Part shown: positions 21,180 through 33,364 of the stretch, piece by piece
Layout of the letters: each line of letters opens with the position of its first letter
Numbering within the stretch: position 1 is the first letter of the stretch
Assembly (NCBI GenBank): GCA_951799445.1
Contig: OX637292.1
Coordinates: 8,187,296-8,251,295 of the forward strand
DNA: 64,000 nucleotides
Source: Pseudisothecium myosuroides
Taxonomy: Eukaryota > Streptophyta > Bryopsida > Hypnales > Lembophyllaceae
Direction of reading: 5' to 3'
Notes under the pieces: generated by a model
The model's input: the letters and a program-made list of their open reading frames with translations, nothing else
What the model was told of the DNA's origin: nothing
The model's database searches: none
Position numbers and translations under genes: made by a program

Positions 21180-22178
21180 ACTACAATCAATGTCTTAGGT
21201 CAATAATGGAATTATTAGTAATTGCAATAGGAACTTCCACCTTTTGAATTGCAAGAAGTAATGTTTTTAGGCCTTCATGTTGTGGCTATGTTAAAAAATA
21301 TTGTGACTACTTTAGGTGAATGAGATGACCATTATAAATACCTTATTTGTTGGTTTTGGAGTAATCTAAAGACTCTTTGGGCCATGATGAGCAAGCACAC
21401 TTCAAAAATTCATAACAAATTCATACTTCATTGAAAAAATATAATCTCAATTGCTCTCACAGTTTCACACTTGTCTTTATGAGGGGAAAAAATTAAAAAA
21501 ATTCAACAATGGCATGAAGGCAAACTCCTAATTTTGTCCATGATGGACTATTCTACCTTATCATTAGCTCAAAAATTGTGTCCAAAACAAATGTAGTCTA
21601 AATTCATTTTTATGAATAAGGTAGGCAAACCCAAAATCGCTCCAAGCCCAACTGTGAGCTCAATTTTGCACCCGACATCCATATGTTGTAAAAATTGTTC
21701 ACAGATTTTCAATATAACAACTTGGTCTAGAGGATTGGGATTGGAAGAGTTAGAATTGGGTTGAAAAATGACTATTATATACAACTAAAATGAACTTAAC
21801 GATGCATTTTATACATCTCTGGCCAGAGGTTGCATTGATCCAAAAACAGCTCTGAGTCCACTGTCAGTATTATAGTGAGCCTCCAAAAAACAGGCTTCCT
21901 CTTTTTCATCAGCAAGAATTTAGATCCCAGCTCCTGTAGCTTGGCACGGCTAACAATGTGGATGATACAGTAATATGACTTGCAAGGGTAAACCCTAACC
22001 TCGCAAACTTTGAAGTGCATGTTCATTGCTCACAAGTCTGTGCACATTCGAGTTGCAGCTGGGAAATCTTGCAGACACTTACGAAGGATTAATCTTTCTT
22101 AATCTCACATTTCAGAGGAATTAAATTATGGAAAATGAAAGGCTGGCACTTTCGTCAAACTAACCAAGAGAAGCCTTT
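21180..22178. other. Intergenic DNA 3' of HPAT; dispersed repeat at its left
   Basis: About 21180-21350 matches about 63590-63760 in reverse ('ggaacttccacctttt', 'ggccttcatgttgt'). The remainder up to 22178 is the probable 3' UTR and downstream flank of the minus-strand HPAT gene. No further gene is supported. Confidence 0.45.
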
Positions 22179-25100
22179 CTATTCACCTCCTTTCCATCCT
22201 GGAATATTAGCCGTGGCTTCATTCACCATCTTGACCAATGTAACCTGCATTATGCAACACGGCAGATTCATATCAATATGACCCAGCTTTGAATCTAAAA
22301 CCATTGAAGTTCTTCAATTCTGCTGCTCTTAACCTGGAAGTGGTCGCTTCTAAATCCATAGAAGTTGAAAGAAATCATTAGGAAGTTTCAAGGAAGGAAA
22401 CAAAATGAACGAAGGGAAAGACGAAAATCATTTTGGAATTATCAACTGTTAGCTTCCACAGTGGACTTCTTATTTTGGTTTTGAGTACTTGGTTTAAGAA
22501 AACACAAGTTGCGACCAATAGTTACACTTACCACCGTCTCTGGTACGCCTGGAGGAGGCAACGACAAGTTTCTGGGCGGAGCTCCTGTGGTGTATGAACG
22601 TTTGTCAAATCGCCATTCTCCAATTGTACCATACGTCAACTTCCCCTGATAACATACGAAATAAAGATGAGTCATGTATGAACGCCAGTAAAAACAGGGT
22701 TCACAGGTTGCTTCATAGTGTGCCCAAACGAGCAAGCCTCCTCAAGGATTGCAAAGCTGAGATGCTGAGGAGTCTAGAGTTATATAATTCCTTACCTGCA
22801 TGTTGTAGTCACATCCATATGTGTAATGAATTATATACTTGTCTCCTAGGTTGGTATCCCAAGGTGGCTGCAAGAACAGAGGTTGGAAGTCAGTAATTTA
22901 ACAACTCGTTCTCTGAACAGTTACAGATGACCCCGATTCAACTCAGGTGAATGACAAATTTCTACATGAGATTCCATGGAGTACATTAACCAATATGCTA
23001 ATGCAATGTGTCGCATTATTACCAAAAAAGAAGAAGCTTTGATGCAAATACCGTTTCACCTTATGAAAAGAAAAATATGAAGTTAACAAGAAAGAGAGGA
23101 GTATGCACCTGCAGCATAAAATCTTTCACTAACATGTGTTTTATCCCATGCAGAGCTGAGGCCGTCGCGTATCCATACCTGACCAAGCATTTAACATTCC
23201 CAATATCAGGAAATTAATTCAAATATAATTAGATCTAAATAATCTGTCAAATCTAGACTGTCAATATTTCTAAATTATTTATTCTGGGGGAAAATTGCTT
23301 CAATTGTCATATCATGAATCACTATGTTGACTTCTAGTTTTGTTCTGAACATTTTAAAGAAGACTTCACGCGTTTTTGAGTTATCTTCCTTGCTTCTAAA
23401 CATTTTTCTATCAACAATAGAGGCTCAAGCATGTGAAATCTATTGACAACCCGTTGGCTACTTAAAATTTGACCTACATCATTTCTTAATAATGATTTAA
23501 CCAGAATCACCCAATTTTGAATTAAATCATATTACAAGAAGTGATGAGCATTGTATTAAGCGTCTCAACATGGGCACAAGCAAACAGGTTCGGAACTTTA
23601 AGTACATTTCTAAAACCCAACCAAATGCTTTGTCAGTTTGAGGGTCATCTTTCATGTTGATTGATACATCTGACCATGTTGGTGCTATTTTCTCCAATTG
23701 ACTCTGCAATTCTCAAACAAACACACATGCAGTAAGCAGTCGCACCTTATGAAGATGTCAGTTCCTCATAATACTGTGGGCGTTCCATTGCAGTAGTTGA
23801 AAAAATTAACTAATGTGAACCCGAACAATTATGACCAAGAAGGTTGTGAGCTACTATATAGCTTTCAAACGTGCCCCATTAAACTGGAAAAAATATATAA
23901 ATATAGAAGTTTCTTGTAATTACTGTGGTCCACAGTAAATGGTGTACTAAACGTTGAGAATATAGCCTAGATAAAACAACAAAGGGGAGTTTGAGTACCT
24001 TCTTAATAATAACCGGGGAATTGCCTATGGGGTCAATGTTGGAAATATGCCCCTTTGCCTTGGGGTAGAATTTCCTCAGAACTTCTTCATGTTCCGAAGG
24101 AACGATGTAGAAAAACTTGAAGGCAGCTGGCATGTCTTCCGTTGCTAAGTTAGGAAGCGGCCGTATGAATACATGATCCGGTTCTGCCATCATAATGTAA
24201 CTGAAAAACGCCACCCCCAAATCATGCCCTCATAAATTACGGGATCTTAGCAATATCTGATCTAGGTATTCAAAACCAGCCATCTGTAATTTGATCCAAA
24301 TAGTAGGTAAAGATAGAACGTACTCTTCTGTGATGTTGGCCTTTCGAAGCCACTGCACGAATGCCCATGGACGATTCAACACGATGTAACCCTGCACAGA
24401 AAACAAAAACCCTCGTTATGAACCTCTAGTCTTAAACCCTAAAATGCCGAACTCAATTAATCATACTGGAAAAAAATTATATATCAGGTGGAGCCAAATT
24501 GTATATCGTACTCCAATTCTTCTAAAATGGGAAAAATGGTAGCATAGGGGAAAACCAAACGGAATGCTCCAATCCTCAGATATCATCTATGGCGCAAATC
24601 CGCTCAAAACTCCCGCTCAATAACGAAAACATTGCAACAACGCAGCTGATGTTTTTGAAACCCAAAGACAAGACAGAAGGCCAGAAAAAACAATGTATGA
24701 GGAATTAGAATAGGTGCATAGTATTCCAACTCTTCTAAAACGGTAAATACGGGAGCATGAGTAAATTCAAAGGGGTTGCGCCAACTCTCAGAAACCTTCT
24801 ACGGCACAAATCCTCTCAAAACTTAAGTGCAAGAACGAAAACATTGGTACAATACAGGTTATGTTTGTGCAACTTAAAGACAAAAGAACAGGACAGAAAA
24901 AGCACACTATGAAGCACTCGTGTACATTCATCGTAACTCCGATTCTTCTAAAATGGTCACAGCGCTATCGTGAGGGAAAATCAAACGGGATACTCCAATT
25001 CTCAAAACCCCTTTAAGGCACAAATCCTCTCACATCTCAAGTTCAAGAACGAAAACGTTGCAACCACGCAGGTTATGTTCGAGCAACCCAAAGACCAAAA

Positions 25101-25775
25101 AAAAGAGGACTGCAAAAGCACATTATGAAGCATTCGAGTACGTTCATTGCACTCCACTACTTTTAAAATGATAAAAACGGTAGCGTAAGAGAAAATCAAC
25201 AGGGATGCTCCAATTCTCAGAAACTCTCTACGACACAAATCCACTCACATCTCGAGTTCAAGAACGACACCATTGCAACAACGCAGGTTATGCAACAATG
25301 CAGATTATGTTTGAGCAACCCCAAGAGGGAATTTTGAAAGCAAGCATACCCGATCCTCGCCATCAGGAAGCGGATCCACCACAAAGGTCGGAATCTCGTC
25401 CATGAACTTATCGGGTTTGCCCGAATGCAAGACCCGAGTGAAGCCCCCCATCTCGGAGCCCGGCTCGTCCTTGAACTTTTTGTACCAGTAGTACATGATG
25501 CGGCACTGCCAGCGGTTGTAGGGCGAGTCGTTGGCCGTGACCGCCACGTGAAACAAGCGTTTGGGCCCTCGTTTCACTTCCTCCGGCATCTTGATCAACG
25601 GGTCGAACGCCATCGCATTCGCATTGATGTTGTCGCCGTCGTTGTTTTCTTCCCCCAAGCTAGAGTTCTCCTCCTTGGTCTGATGGTAGCTGTTAACCAT
25701 GGTGATCGTGTTGTACGTGACCACAAATGCCGTAATGGCAAATAACAGAAGCACTGGAAACGCCACCCTCGCCAT
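22179..25775 (-). CDS. HPAT: Hydroxyproline O-arabinosyltransferase (HPAT)
   Basis: Eight minus-strand exons: 25350-25775, 24324-24391, 23999-24200, 23606-23703, 23109-23178, 22796-22867, 22532-22645 and 22179-22244. All introns are GT-AG and phases match throughout, giving 371 aa, the usual length. HPATs are Golgi type II membrane enzymes of family GT95 that add the first arabinose to hydroxyproline on extensins and small secreted peptides. Visible: N-terminal anchor (~4-22), a stem rich in Asn/Glu, 'FHVAVTANDSPYNRWQ', 'GGFTRVLHSGKPD', 'NRPWAFVQWL', the acidic motif E171-P-D-H174 equivalent to the nucleotide-sugar DxD region, 'SNIDPIGNSPV' (218-228), 'DKAFGWVLEM', 'IIHYTYGCDY' and 'GEWRFDKRSY...PPRNL'. 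The protein ends IPGWKGGE. I start at the ATG at 25775, because an in-frame codon farther out is not ATG and the anchor starts there. Introns and leader carry tandem repeats. Confidence 0.93.
24505..25330 (-). repeat. ~214-bp tandem repeat in HPAT intron 1
   Basis: Four diverged units carry 'actcc(a/g)(a/c)ttcttctaaaatgg' words at about 24511, 24722, 24936 and 25151, a period of 211-215 bp. Later words such as 'ctctca(a)aac...caagaacgaaaac.ttgcaac..cgcaggttatg' recur in each. The array fills almost the whole 958-bp intron between exons 1 and 2. The last unit stops just before the exon 1 donor. Confidence 0.8.
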
Positions 25776-25779
25776 CCTT

Positions 25780-26335
25780 TGTCTCTCTCTCTCTCTTTCC
25801 CCCAAATGTGTAAACAAGCAGGTAAACTACGGGAGCTTCCGGTAGCACTGGGTCGTTTTTTAAGTAGCAACCTTCTCAAACTACCTCAAATTCACTGTAG
25901 ATGTAGTTTTTGTCAATGCAAAGTCTCTCTCCTCTCTGATCCTCTCTGTCTCTCCCAAAAATGTAAGCAAGCAGGTATGCTGTCCGAATGTATAAACAGT
26001 TACCTCTAAGTGTAAGAGTCTTTGGTAGCACTAGGTCTCTTTTTAAGTAGCGACCTTCTCAAACTTCCTCACACTCACTGTAGATGTAGTTTTTGTCAAC
26101 GCAACGCAATGCAAGGCTCCCTCTCTGATCCTCCTTTACCAAGTATGAATTAAGAGGCTGCTTATTCCAAGATCCCACACCACAATGCACTGCATTGCGA
26201 GGGTGTAAAACAACGAGGTATGGTATCAGAGGATTTGGTAGCACTGCTTCTCGAGTAACGACCTACGCAGACTTCCTCACATTGTAAATGTAGCTTTTGT
26301 CAATGCAGGGCTTCCCCTCTGTCTCTGTTGTCCTT
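25780..26335 (-). repeat. Tandem repeats in HPAT leader / 5'-UTR intron
   Basis: Units begin with GGTAGCACT at about 25841, 26023 and 26237 and share 'agcgaccttctcaaacttcctcac', 'gtagatgtagtttttgtcaa' and '(c)tctctgatcctc' words. A partial unit abuts the start codon, where a (TC)n run lies at 25779-25797. The period is about 180-215 bp. If the donor at 26730 is used, the array sits in a 5'-UTR intron. Confidence 0.7.
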
Positions 26336-26730
26336 CCTAATTTCAGGTTGGTGTGAACTAAGGATTTGCGGTCTCACCCCACCTTTGCTCTCCAATCACC
26401 TCTCGCACACCAAAGTGCAAGTAGACAGTTTTAAGTTCAAAGCTTCATCAAAATGCACAATATAAATACCGGAAGTTCCGTCTTCATCACTTCTCCCAGG
26501 AACTCCAAAGTGGCACTCAATCACAAGTACATTCCTTGATCAATGTCGATTTCAAAACAACTACTTTGATCCTCGATAACTTCCGCATACGGTATCCAAA
26601 TCACGAATTTTTTGGTGCATTGGAATCCTCTTTCAAGAAAAGATCTGAAACCCAATAAGAACAACAAGAACTAGGCTCAAGAGGAAAAGCGCCGAATGAT
26701 TTTCACTGTCTCTACCTTGCTAGCACTCAC

Positions 26731-27060
26731 CATCAATATCCCTACCCAAACCCCAAACCCTCCCTGAGCAATGGGTACCAGAACAAATCCTCTCCGTGTT
26801 CACCAATTCCGAAGCCCTTAGAAACCCAAGAGACCAATCCTTTACGAAGGGTTCACAAATTCCGAATCCCTAAGAAACGCTGAGACGATCAATTCCGAAG
26901 CCCTAAGAAAAATGCGCCTGGAGAGGAGGGTACAAGATCCCAGGGATCCCAATCCGCCCCACGATTGGCTTGAGTAAGTTATGATCTCCGCACTTGTGCA
27001 GATTGTACTACGAAAGGACGTCCGGCGCGTGTGTGTGTGGCAAGAGCCAGTTAATGCGCC
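26731..27060 (-). other. Probable non-coding first exon and promoter of HPAT
   Basis: This GC-richer block on the minus strand ends at a good donor (GATG|GTGAGT, intron base at 26730). It includes a threefold ~50-bp repeat of 'cttagggcttcggaattg'-type words at about 26812-26912. No long frame is present. I infer a 5'-UTR exon; its acceptor near the start codon and the transcription start cannot be fixed from sequence alone. Confidence 0.4.
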
Positions 27061-27324
27061 TGCGACGTACTGAACCTACCGAGCGATACTATGGGACTAT
27101 GGGAGGAAGTTAGAGAGGAGATGGTTGTTGATTTCCAGCAGAAATTTGAAAGAGAAATCTGAAAGTGACAAGGAGCATTTAGGTTAAGAGCATTCAAAGT
27201 CTTGCATCGGCACAGACGACGATGATGCTTTGGGGGAGTGGGGCGTGTGCTTCAGGATGAAGACGAAGTGCGGCCATGGCGTGACGGAGCTCCGTCGGTG
27301 CGCACGTGTGGAGCAAGGTTAGCG

Positions 27325-27878
27325 CTCGAGTTTGAGCGTGGGCTCCCTCCATCTGAGCCGTTCAGATGGATCCACGGTGGAGATGGAAGGATCATAATTT
27401 TTTTTTAATAAAATCCCAAAATCCTAGCTAGAAATAAAATTACCCCTTCATATTTACCCAAATCATAACATTGTTTACCAATGCCCCAGGGATCCTTTTG
27501 CTCTCCCCTAAAGCAGGAACTGCAATAGTGAACTTACTATAGCCATCATTCAATGTGGCCAATATAGAGTAATCAAGCTCTATCAAATTGCATACCAGCC
27601 AATTTTTTGACAGAGGAAAGACCATCCGACTAGCCAGTGGTTCTGATTCTACTATAACTAAATGGAATACCAGGGATCTTGGAGAGAATTATTGATCCTT
27701 CCCTTGTCAAGGAAGGCAGGAGCCTAGTTATGCAATGTTATGATTGTTGACGCTACACGCACTGACGGTGCTTCGCTCCAAGCTTAAAACCTACTTGTTC
27801 ACTCGCAAGTTTAGATGAATTATAGCCGTGGATCCATCTGAAGGACCTAGATGGAGGGAGCCCACGTTCAAATTCGAG
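27325..27878. mobile_element. TIR element of ~550 bp
   Basis: Terminal inverted repeats of about 55 bp: 'GTGGGCTCCCTCCATCT' near 27339 and, in reverse complement, near 27850-27866. Both continue inward through 'cagatggatccacgg'. The interior holds part of dispersed repeat R1 in reverse (27460-27490). The equivalent place in segmental copies B and C (near 35220 and 43630) lacks it, so it entered copy A. The target duplication is not resolved. Confidence 0.6.
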
Positions 27879-29740
27879 GTTGATTGGTTGCTTGGGTTAG
27901 TGCCAACAATACAGTCCAAATTTTTCCAAAGAGGGAAGTGAGTAGAAATGCCAACCATTGTTTTAGGGTTTAGGTCTATTAACCCTTTAATGTTGGAATC
28001 TTTTTATTTTATTTATACCAATGTTTGGAGAAAACCGATGGCTAGTTCAATGGTAGCTAGTGGAATTGGAAAAAAATCTGGTTGCAACTTGAAAACACTA
28101 GCAAAAGACTGGCAAAAAAATCTATAAAATTTCTATTTTCTGTCAAAAATAGAAAAAATAATCGAACTCCCTACTTGAAAAAAGAGTGCAATTTAGAAAT
28201 TGAAGGAAAATTGTTGTTAAAACTCAAAAAAAAATTTGAACATTAATTTATGCACATTTTTTCTTTTATCATTGAAAAATATGTTTTTTTTTCAATTTCA
28301 TCAAATTGGTTGTAAAGGAAGGGTTTTTTTTGGATATTCAAGTATTAGATTGGATGAATGAGGTGGTATTTGGACAAAATATCACCTTGAAACACTATGT
28401 TTAGCATTCAAAATATGACTTTTGTTGTAAATAAGAGCAAAGAGTTTGTCTGTTTTAGTTCCCTTGGTACTACTATATTTTTAAGGAATGAATGTAAAGT
28501 AATAAGTAACAATGCATAAATAAACAATTATGATTTATATTTATTGATCTATAAAAATATTAGTGGTTCTTAGTGGTAGTTAGAAGGGGATTTTAGATTC
28601 TCTTAGAATGTATTTTTGGACAAGGTTTGAATATGCTATGAATTTTTAAAGTGTTACAAATGTGTGTATCTAAAATTGATCCTATGGGGCTTGTGAATAG
28701 AGGTTTGATGGAGGCCTACATTTCAGGTTTGAATTTGAAGGGTTTGATTTTAGAAACAAGTTAGAAGCATGGACAAAGAAAGGTTAAGAAGAAGAAGAAA
28801 AGAATCATTTTCAAAAATATGGATGAGTTAGTGATTCTTCAATGTACATCAACGGGAAGTGATTTATACAAAAAATTGAAATTAGATTGCCTTAACAATT
28901 AGGTTGCTTTACCTCAAGAAAGTTACTCTATAGCCATTAAAGTCAACAGATATTTCTACAAATACTTCTATTTATATACATGAAGGTTTATGAGCTCCAA
29001 TAACAAAAATAACTATTTCAAAAGTAGTGCATTCTTGTACAGTAACAATATATATAATCAATATAAAACTATAAAGGAAATCTACTATTTTATACTACGT
29101 AGTATGTATCTAAAATCTTCCCCACAAGGACTAAATTTTTTTCAACAAATGTAAATAAAATTCTAAGATAGCTACTCAATTCTAAATCGGACCTTCTTAA
29201 TTTATATGTACAACTTCTATTCATAAGAGCAAGGATTTTCTTAAAGGAAAATTCACTAAAAATAATATTAAAAAATGAAGGAATACTTGACAATACATTT
29301 TTGCTTTCTTAGTAGATGAAATTATTAATCTATTAATAAATGGAATACATTTTCAAATGAATAAATGGACTGTTCTTAAATGCAAATAGCTTCATTAGTG
29401 CAATGAAATGGCAAATTGTGATACTTCCACGTCAAGTGACAAAGTTTGTTTGTATTTGGAACATTGCCAAAATACAATGAAATTACGACCTATTTTTTAC
29501 AAGGTTCAGAAAAAAAATTAAAAGCTTTTTGTTAAAGCCAACCCTACCGAGTATCATGCAAACATGATTATTTACTTTCCAAAAACATTCGTGACATCTT
29601 CAAGGAACATTCAATTAGGCTAATACGGTAAGAAAATCAACACTTTGGTCCACATAGGCTTTTACACAGTTATACTTTAAAGCGCCCTCATACTTTAAAG
29701 CAAATTGCTAATTGAACCTTTCTACAGAGAATCTCACGCC

Positions 29741-30230
29741 TTCAATTAGGGTTTGGTTTCGAAAGCCTTCGCCATTGCATTAGAAAGGCTCGTCTCCACC
29801 ATGCCCGAAATTTAGGGTTTATTTTCATGTTTTCGCAGCAGTGCAGGCAGCATGTCCACTGAAGCCTTGTCTTGTCTCCGACATACCAGAAATTAGGGTT
29901 TTGTATTCACAAGCCTCTGAAGATTGCAGTAGACCAGTAGTCTGTCCTAGAAAGAGAGCGTCTTGTCTGAAATTGGGGTTTGTTTTCGCGGAAATGCAAC
30001 ACTCTGTAATATAAATGCTTCTCTTGTCTCCGAAACGCCAGAAATTAGGGTTTGTATTAGCAAGCCTTCGAGATTGCAGTAGTCTGTAATATAAATGCTT
30101 CTCTTGTCTCCGAAATTAGGGTTTCGTATTCGCAAGCCTTCGAGATTGCAGAAGTCTGCCTTCGAAAGCGCCATCGTCCGAAATTAGGTTTTGTTTTCGG
30201 ACGCCTTCAAGGTTTCGCATCCCTCTCCTC
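29741..30230 (-). repeat. ~70-80-bp tandem repeat with telo-box-like motif, 3' of TauD A
   Basis: Seven units start with TTAGGGTTT-type words at about 29747, 29809, 29893, 29973, 30045, 30116 and 30184. On the minus strand each reads close to AAACCCTAA, the telo-box. Other shared words are 'cgcaagcct.cgagattgcag' and 'aatgcttctcttgtctccgaaa'. The array ends directly at the TauD stop codon, so it is 3' UTR or an immediate downstream element. Equivalent arrays adjoin copies B (38097-38570) and C (45140-45720, eight units). Confidence 0.8.
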
Positions 30231-31961
30231 TTAGAACGGTTTGTCCCCGAGAATCGTGGCGCGGTTCATGACCCTTCGTTGCGGGAGGTAATCCGCCACT
30301 CCGTAGTGCTGCGTGACCCGGTTATCCCAAAACGCAACGTCGTCCTTCTGCCACTTCCACCGCAACGTGAACTCCGGCTTGGTCGCATGCGCGAACAGGA
30401 ACCCGAGCAATGCGTCGCTCTCGGCTTTCGTCACGTCCACGATGCGAGACAGGAAGCCCTCGCTCACGAACAGCGCCTTCCGTCCACTCACGGGGTGGGT
30501 GCGAATGAGGGGGTGGACCACGGGAGGGTTCTTCTTCACGGCGTTTTGCCAGAGGGTCGTGGGGTCGCCGCGACCGGAATAGTGGTAACGAGGTGCGGAG
30601 AATTGCTTGACAAAGCTGTGCTCCGCGTGGAGCCCGAGGAGAAACTCCTGCCAAATTGTTGGATTAGCGACAAGGTATGAATGTGTGTGTAAACTATTGC
30701 GTTCCTTAGTATTGATGCAGTTTGATTTAGTGAGTAAGGTACCGTCAATTCTTTCCTGAATTCTGAATTTTTACGAAATATTCCCCTAGCTGGTAGTGCA
30801 GCTGAAAATCAATGATACTCTTTATATATTTTCGAAATGAACAAAATTAGCAAAATTAGCAACAATGTACGATTGTGTATGTACTCTATCGTTTTCGTGC
30901 CATTTGGTTTAATACAGGAGTTCAAGGTACCGGGAAATTCACAAAGTCATTTTCTTACTGGCAGTACAATTAATCGGGTGGCAATGAATGTTCTTATGTA
31001 TTTCCAAATGTAGTAAAAAAGAGTATTAGGAACAAGGTACGAGTGTATCTGTGTCTGTACTCTATTGCCATCGTTAGTTTTCATGCCATTTGCTTTAGTG
31101 CGTGAGAGTAAGATACTGGAGATTCTTTCCTGAATCCTGATATTCACAAAATAAAGTTCCTTACTGGTAGTGCAGCTAACTGACTGGCAATCAGGTATGT
31201 TATGTATTTTCAAAGTTAGCAGAATAACTACATCCTTTAGCTTTCGATTACCATTTTGGTAGAAACTCTAGAGTTTTGAATATTGTAGAAGCAGTTATTG
31301 GTACATCTTTCGCTCATTTTGACAAAATCATGTAGCAAAATCCTACTGTATTGGCTGCTGCTCTTGCTCTCAATTAGCCAAGAATGATCTGTTTTAGCGA
31401 TTCGTGCAGTACCTGCAAGGGCTTCGAGAGGGCTTCGAAGGCTGCGATGCCGCTGGCGAATAGGGTATCCCCTCCCACGGGCGGGATGAGCTTGCCGCTG
31501 AGGATGCTGGCCATGGGCGGAGTCTCGATGAAGGTGACATCCGTGTGCCAGTGGTCGTTGTCCGGGGGGTGGCCACCGTCGGCGTCTAGGATCATGATTT
31601 CCTCCAGCTCGGGTCCGAAGTTCGGGTAGAGGGGATGGACGTGTAAGTCGCCGAAGTGCTTGGCGAATTCGTGTTGTTGCTTGGGAGTGATCGGCTGGTT
31701 GCGAAAGAAGAGAACCTGAACACAATTGCCAAGCTTTTACTTGCCGAACTGAAGTGAGCAAGTGGTCATTTTGGCAATGTTTGTGTCCTGCTGCACACGT
31801 TTTTGCCATTTCAATAGAGAGTTGCCACATTTTCTTACCTGGTACTGGAGCAAGGCGTCGTTGATGGCTGCTTCATGGTCTGGCTGCAGTGGGTCCGCTA
31901 GTGATATGCCTTCCACTATGGCGCCGAAGGCTTTTGTGAGAGGAGTGATTTGCAGTGCCAT
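30231..31961 (-). CDS. tauD: TauD/TfdA-type 2-oxoglutarate dioxygenase, copy A
   Basis: Three minus-strand exons, 31839-31961, 31413-31715 and 30231-30647, each split by phase-0 GT-AG introns, give 280 aa. Bacterial TauD is of similar length (E. coli 283 aa). TauD is a cytosolic Fe(II)/2-oxoglutarate dioxygenase that oxygenates taurine, releasing sulfite. Iron ligands are visible: H98-x-D100 in 'WHTDVTF' and the distal H256 in 'VTQHYG'. R267 and R271 in 'RRVMNRATI' match the 2-oxoglutarate and substrate arginines. Long runs such as '[12 protein letters not shown]', 'RTHPVSG', '[11 protein letters not shown]' and '[11 protein letters not shown]' are very close to bacterial TauD, closer than to typical plant 2OG oxygenases. 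Substrate is unproven: the family also acts on other sulfonates and on phenoxy acids. All catalytic residues are intact. Intron 2 holds tandem repeats. Confidence 0.9.
30665..31225 (-). repeat. ~170-195-bp tandem repeat in TauD A intron 2
   Basis: Three units begin around 'aaggtatgaatgtgtgtgta' (30670), 'aatgtacgattgtgtatgta' (30862) and 'aaggtacgagtgtatctgtg' (31032). All contain 'tgccatttg.tttagt', 'cctgaat.ctga' and 'ttactggtagtgcagct' type words. The array occupies most of the 765-bp intron. Copy B has three units; copy C has a fourth, partial one. Confidence 0.8.
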
Positions 31962-33080
31962 GGATGCAGAATCAACAATCGACGGAGAATGGACTGCAAA
32001 TGTTTGAAGGTAAGTTTTCTAGCTCCTGGACCTGCATGAACATAAGATTTCAACTCAAATTTTTCTCTTTCTTTTTTCCATTGGGTGCAGTACTGAGCTA
32101 CCTGCAACTGTCCTGTGCAATTCAGACAATGAGGAATTCAAAGCGGGACAAGGCTGCTCAGGAGAACCCCCCCTCCCCCCTGAAATGTACTCCTCTGGTG
32201 CATGAAACATACGCTGGGCGTCCCCTGAATAGCGCTCTTACCTTTCAAATCAAGCAATTGTTTCGAGCTTAATAAGAGCCACCCTATCCTTCAAAACCAA
32301 TCAAGGGATCACACCTCTTGACAAGGACTGAACCCACCTAATGAACCAAGTATTCACAACTCAAAAAAAGAATGAAGAGGGTGACTTGCCAGTTTAGCCG
32401 TGCAGGATGAAGTCTTGCTATTTCAATTCAGAATGATCACTAGTGTGTGCCACACCTTGCAACTCCTCCCCCACGATTTGATACCAAGTTGCACACACGC
32501 GGCTCTTCTTTCTCCAAAGCAGCAGCCCTCCTGATAAATTTTGGGACGCAAGTTTCGAAGTCTCCCTGTTCTTCGGCAGGCACTCCTAATGCTCACACCA
32601 AAGACTAGACTTTTGGAATGAGACTCTGACTTGGCTCTCTTAAGGACTAAACTTGTGAAATGAGACTCTGAATTGGCACTCTCAAGGACTGGACTTGTGG
32701 AATGAGAAGGGGACTTGCTCACTACAGCATAATTCTTGTTCAAAGTATGGGGCTCTATTCAACTAGAAGTGGAACCAACGAGAGCTGCTTCCAAAATGGA
32801 CAGAGCTTGTGGAGAATTGGACAGAGGTACTTACCAGTTTGAGTGCGGGGATTGTGAAATCTACACTGTTGAAGATTATGGTGGAGTCACGCTGCAGGTC
32901 TGAGGGAGAAAGAGACGATTAGAGTTCCAAGGAAATGATACTTATTTGGGATCTTTGGCAGGTGCATTGAATGTGGCTCTCATTCTGGCTCACGTCCGTG
33001 CATTGCCGATCTGGCCTGTTTTCACACATTCTCCAATATCACATCCTTTCTTCTCTCATCAAACACGAGATTGTACAGTT
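31962..33080 (-). other. Upstream region of TauD copy A, conserved among copies
   Basis: About 1.1 kb upstream of the ATG is alignable with the same region of copies B (40330-41375) and C (47632-48650). It likely contains the promoter and 5' UTR. At about 32600-32705 a ~45-bp unit ('tggaatgagactctgaattggcactctcaaggact') occurs three times here but only twice in B and C. No other gene is supported. Confidence 0.5.
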
Positions 33081-33177
33081 TTTTGGCCTCACTCTTTGAG
33101 AACGGGCTATTGACCATGGAAAACATCCATGGTTTAAAAAAATCCAAAAGCATCCATACTAATTCTACTACAATATA

Positions 33178-33362
33178 CAGTAGAACCTCCCTAAACTAAT
33201 AGAGTTGGGACCAGTCTGACACATTGCATTAGAGAGGTTATTACGTTAGGGAGGGTCATCATGTTCGTATGTGGTTCATATTGTTAAGTTGGGACCGGCA
33301 ATCAATATTTCCTGACAATGCTTTATTGATTTAGAGAGTATTGGGGTAGGGAGGTTTTAATG
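33178..33362. mobile_element. pogo/Emigrant-like MITE (185 bp)
   Basis: It begins CAGTAGAACCTCCCTAA; the reverse complement of the right end is CATTAAAACCTCCCTACC. TA flanks both sides (33176-33177 and 33363-33364). This terminus and the TA duplication are typical of pogo-type (Tc1/mariner superfamily) MITEs such as Emigrant. It sits inside a degenerate ~220-bp TTAA MITE, whose pieces flank it at about 33100-33175 and 33365-33475. Confidence 0.75.
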
Positions 33363-33364
33363 TA

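Noticed and set aside
31237..31830. 197-codon minus-strand frame over TauD A exon 2
   Set aside because: It is in the wrong frame and reads through both splice sites. The spliced frame encodes the HTD-containing dioxygenase core.
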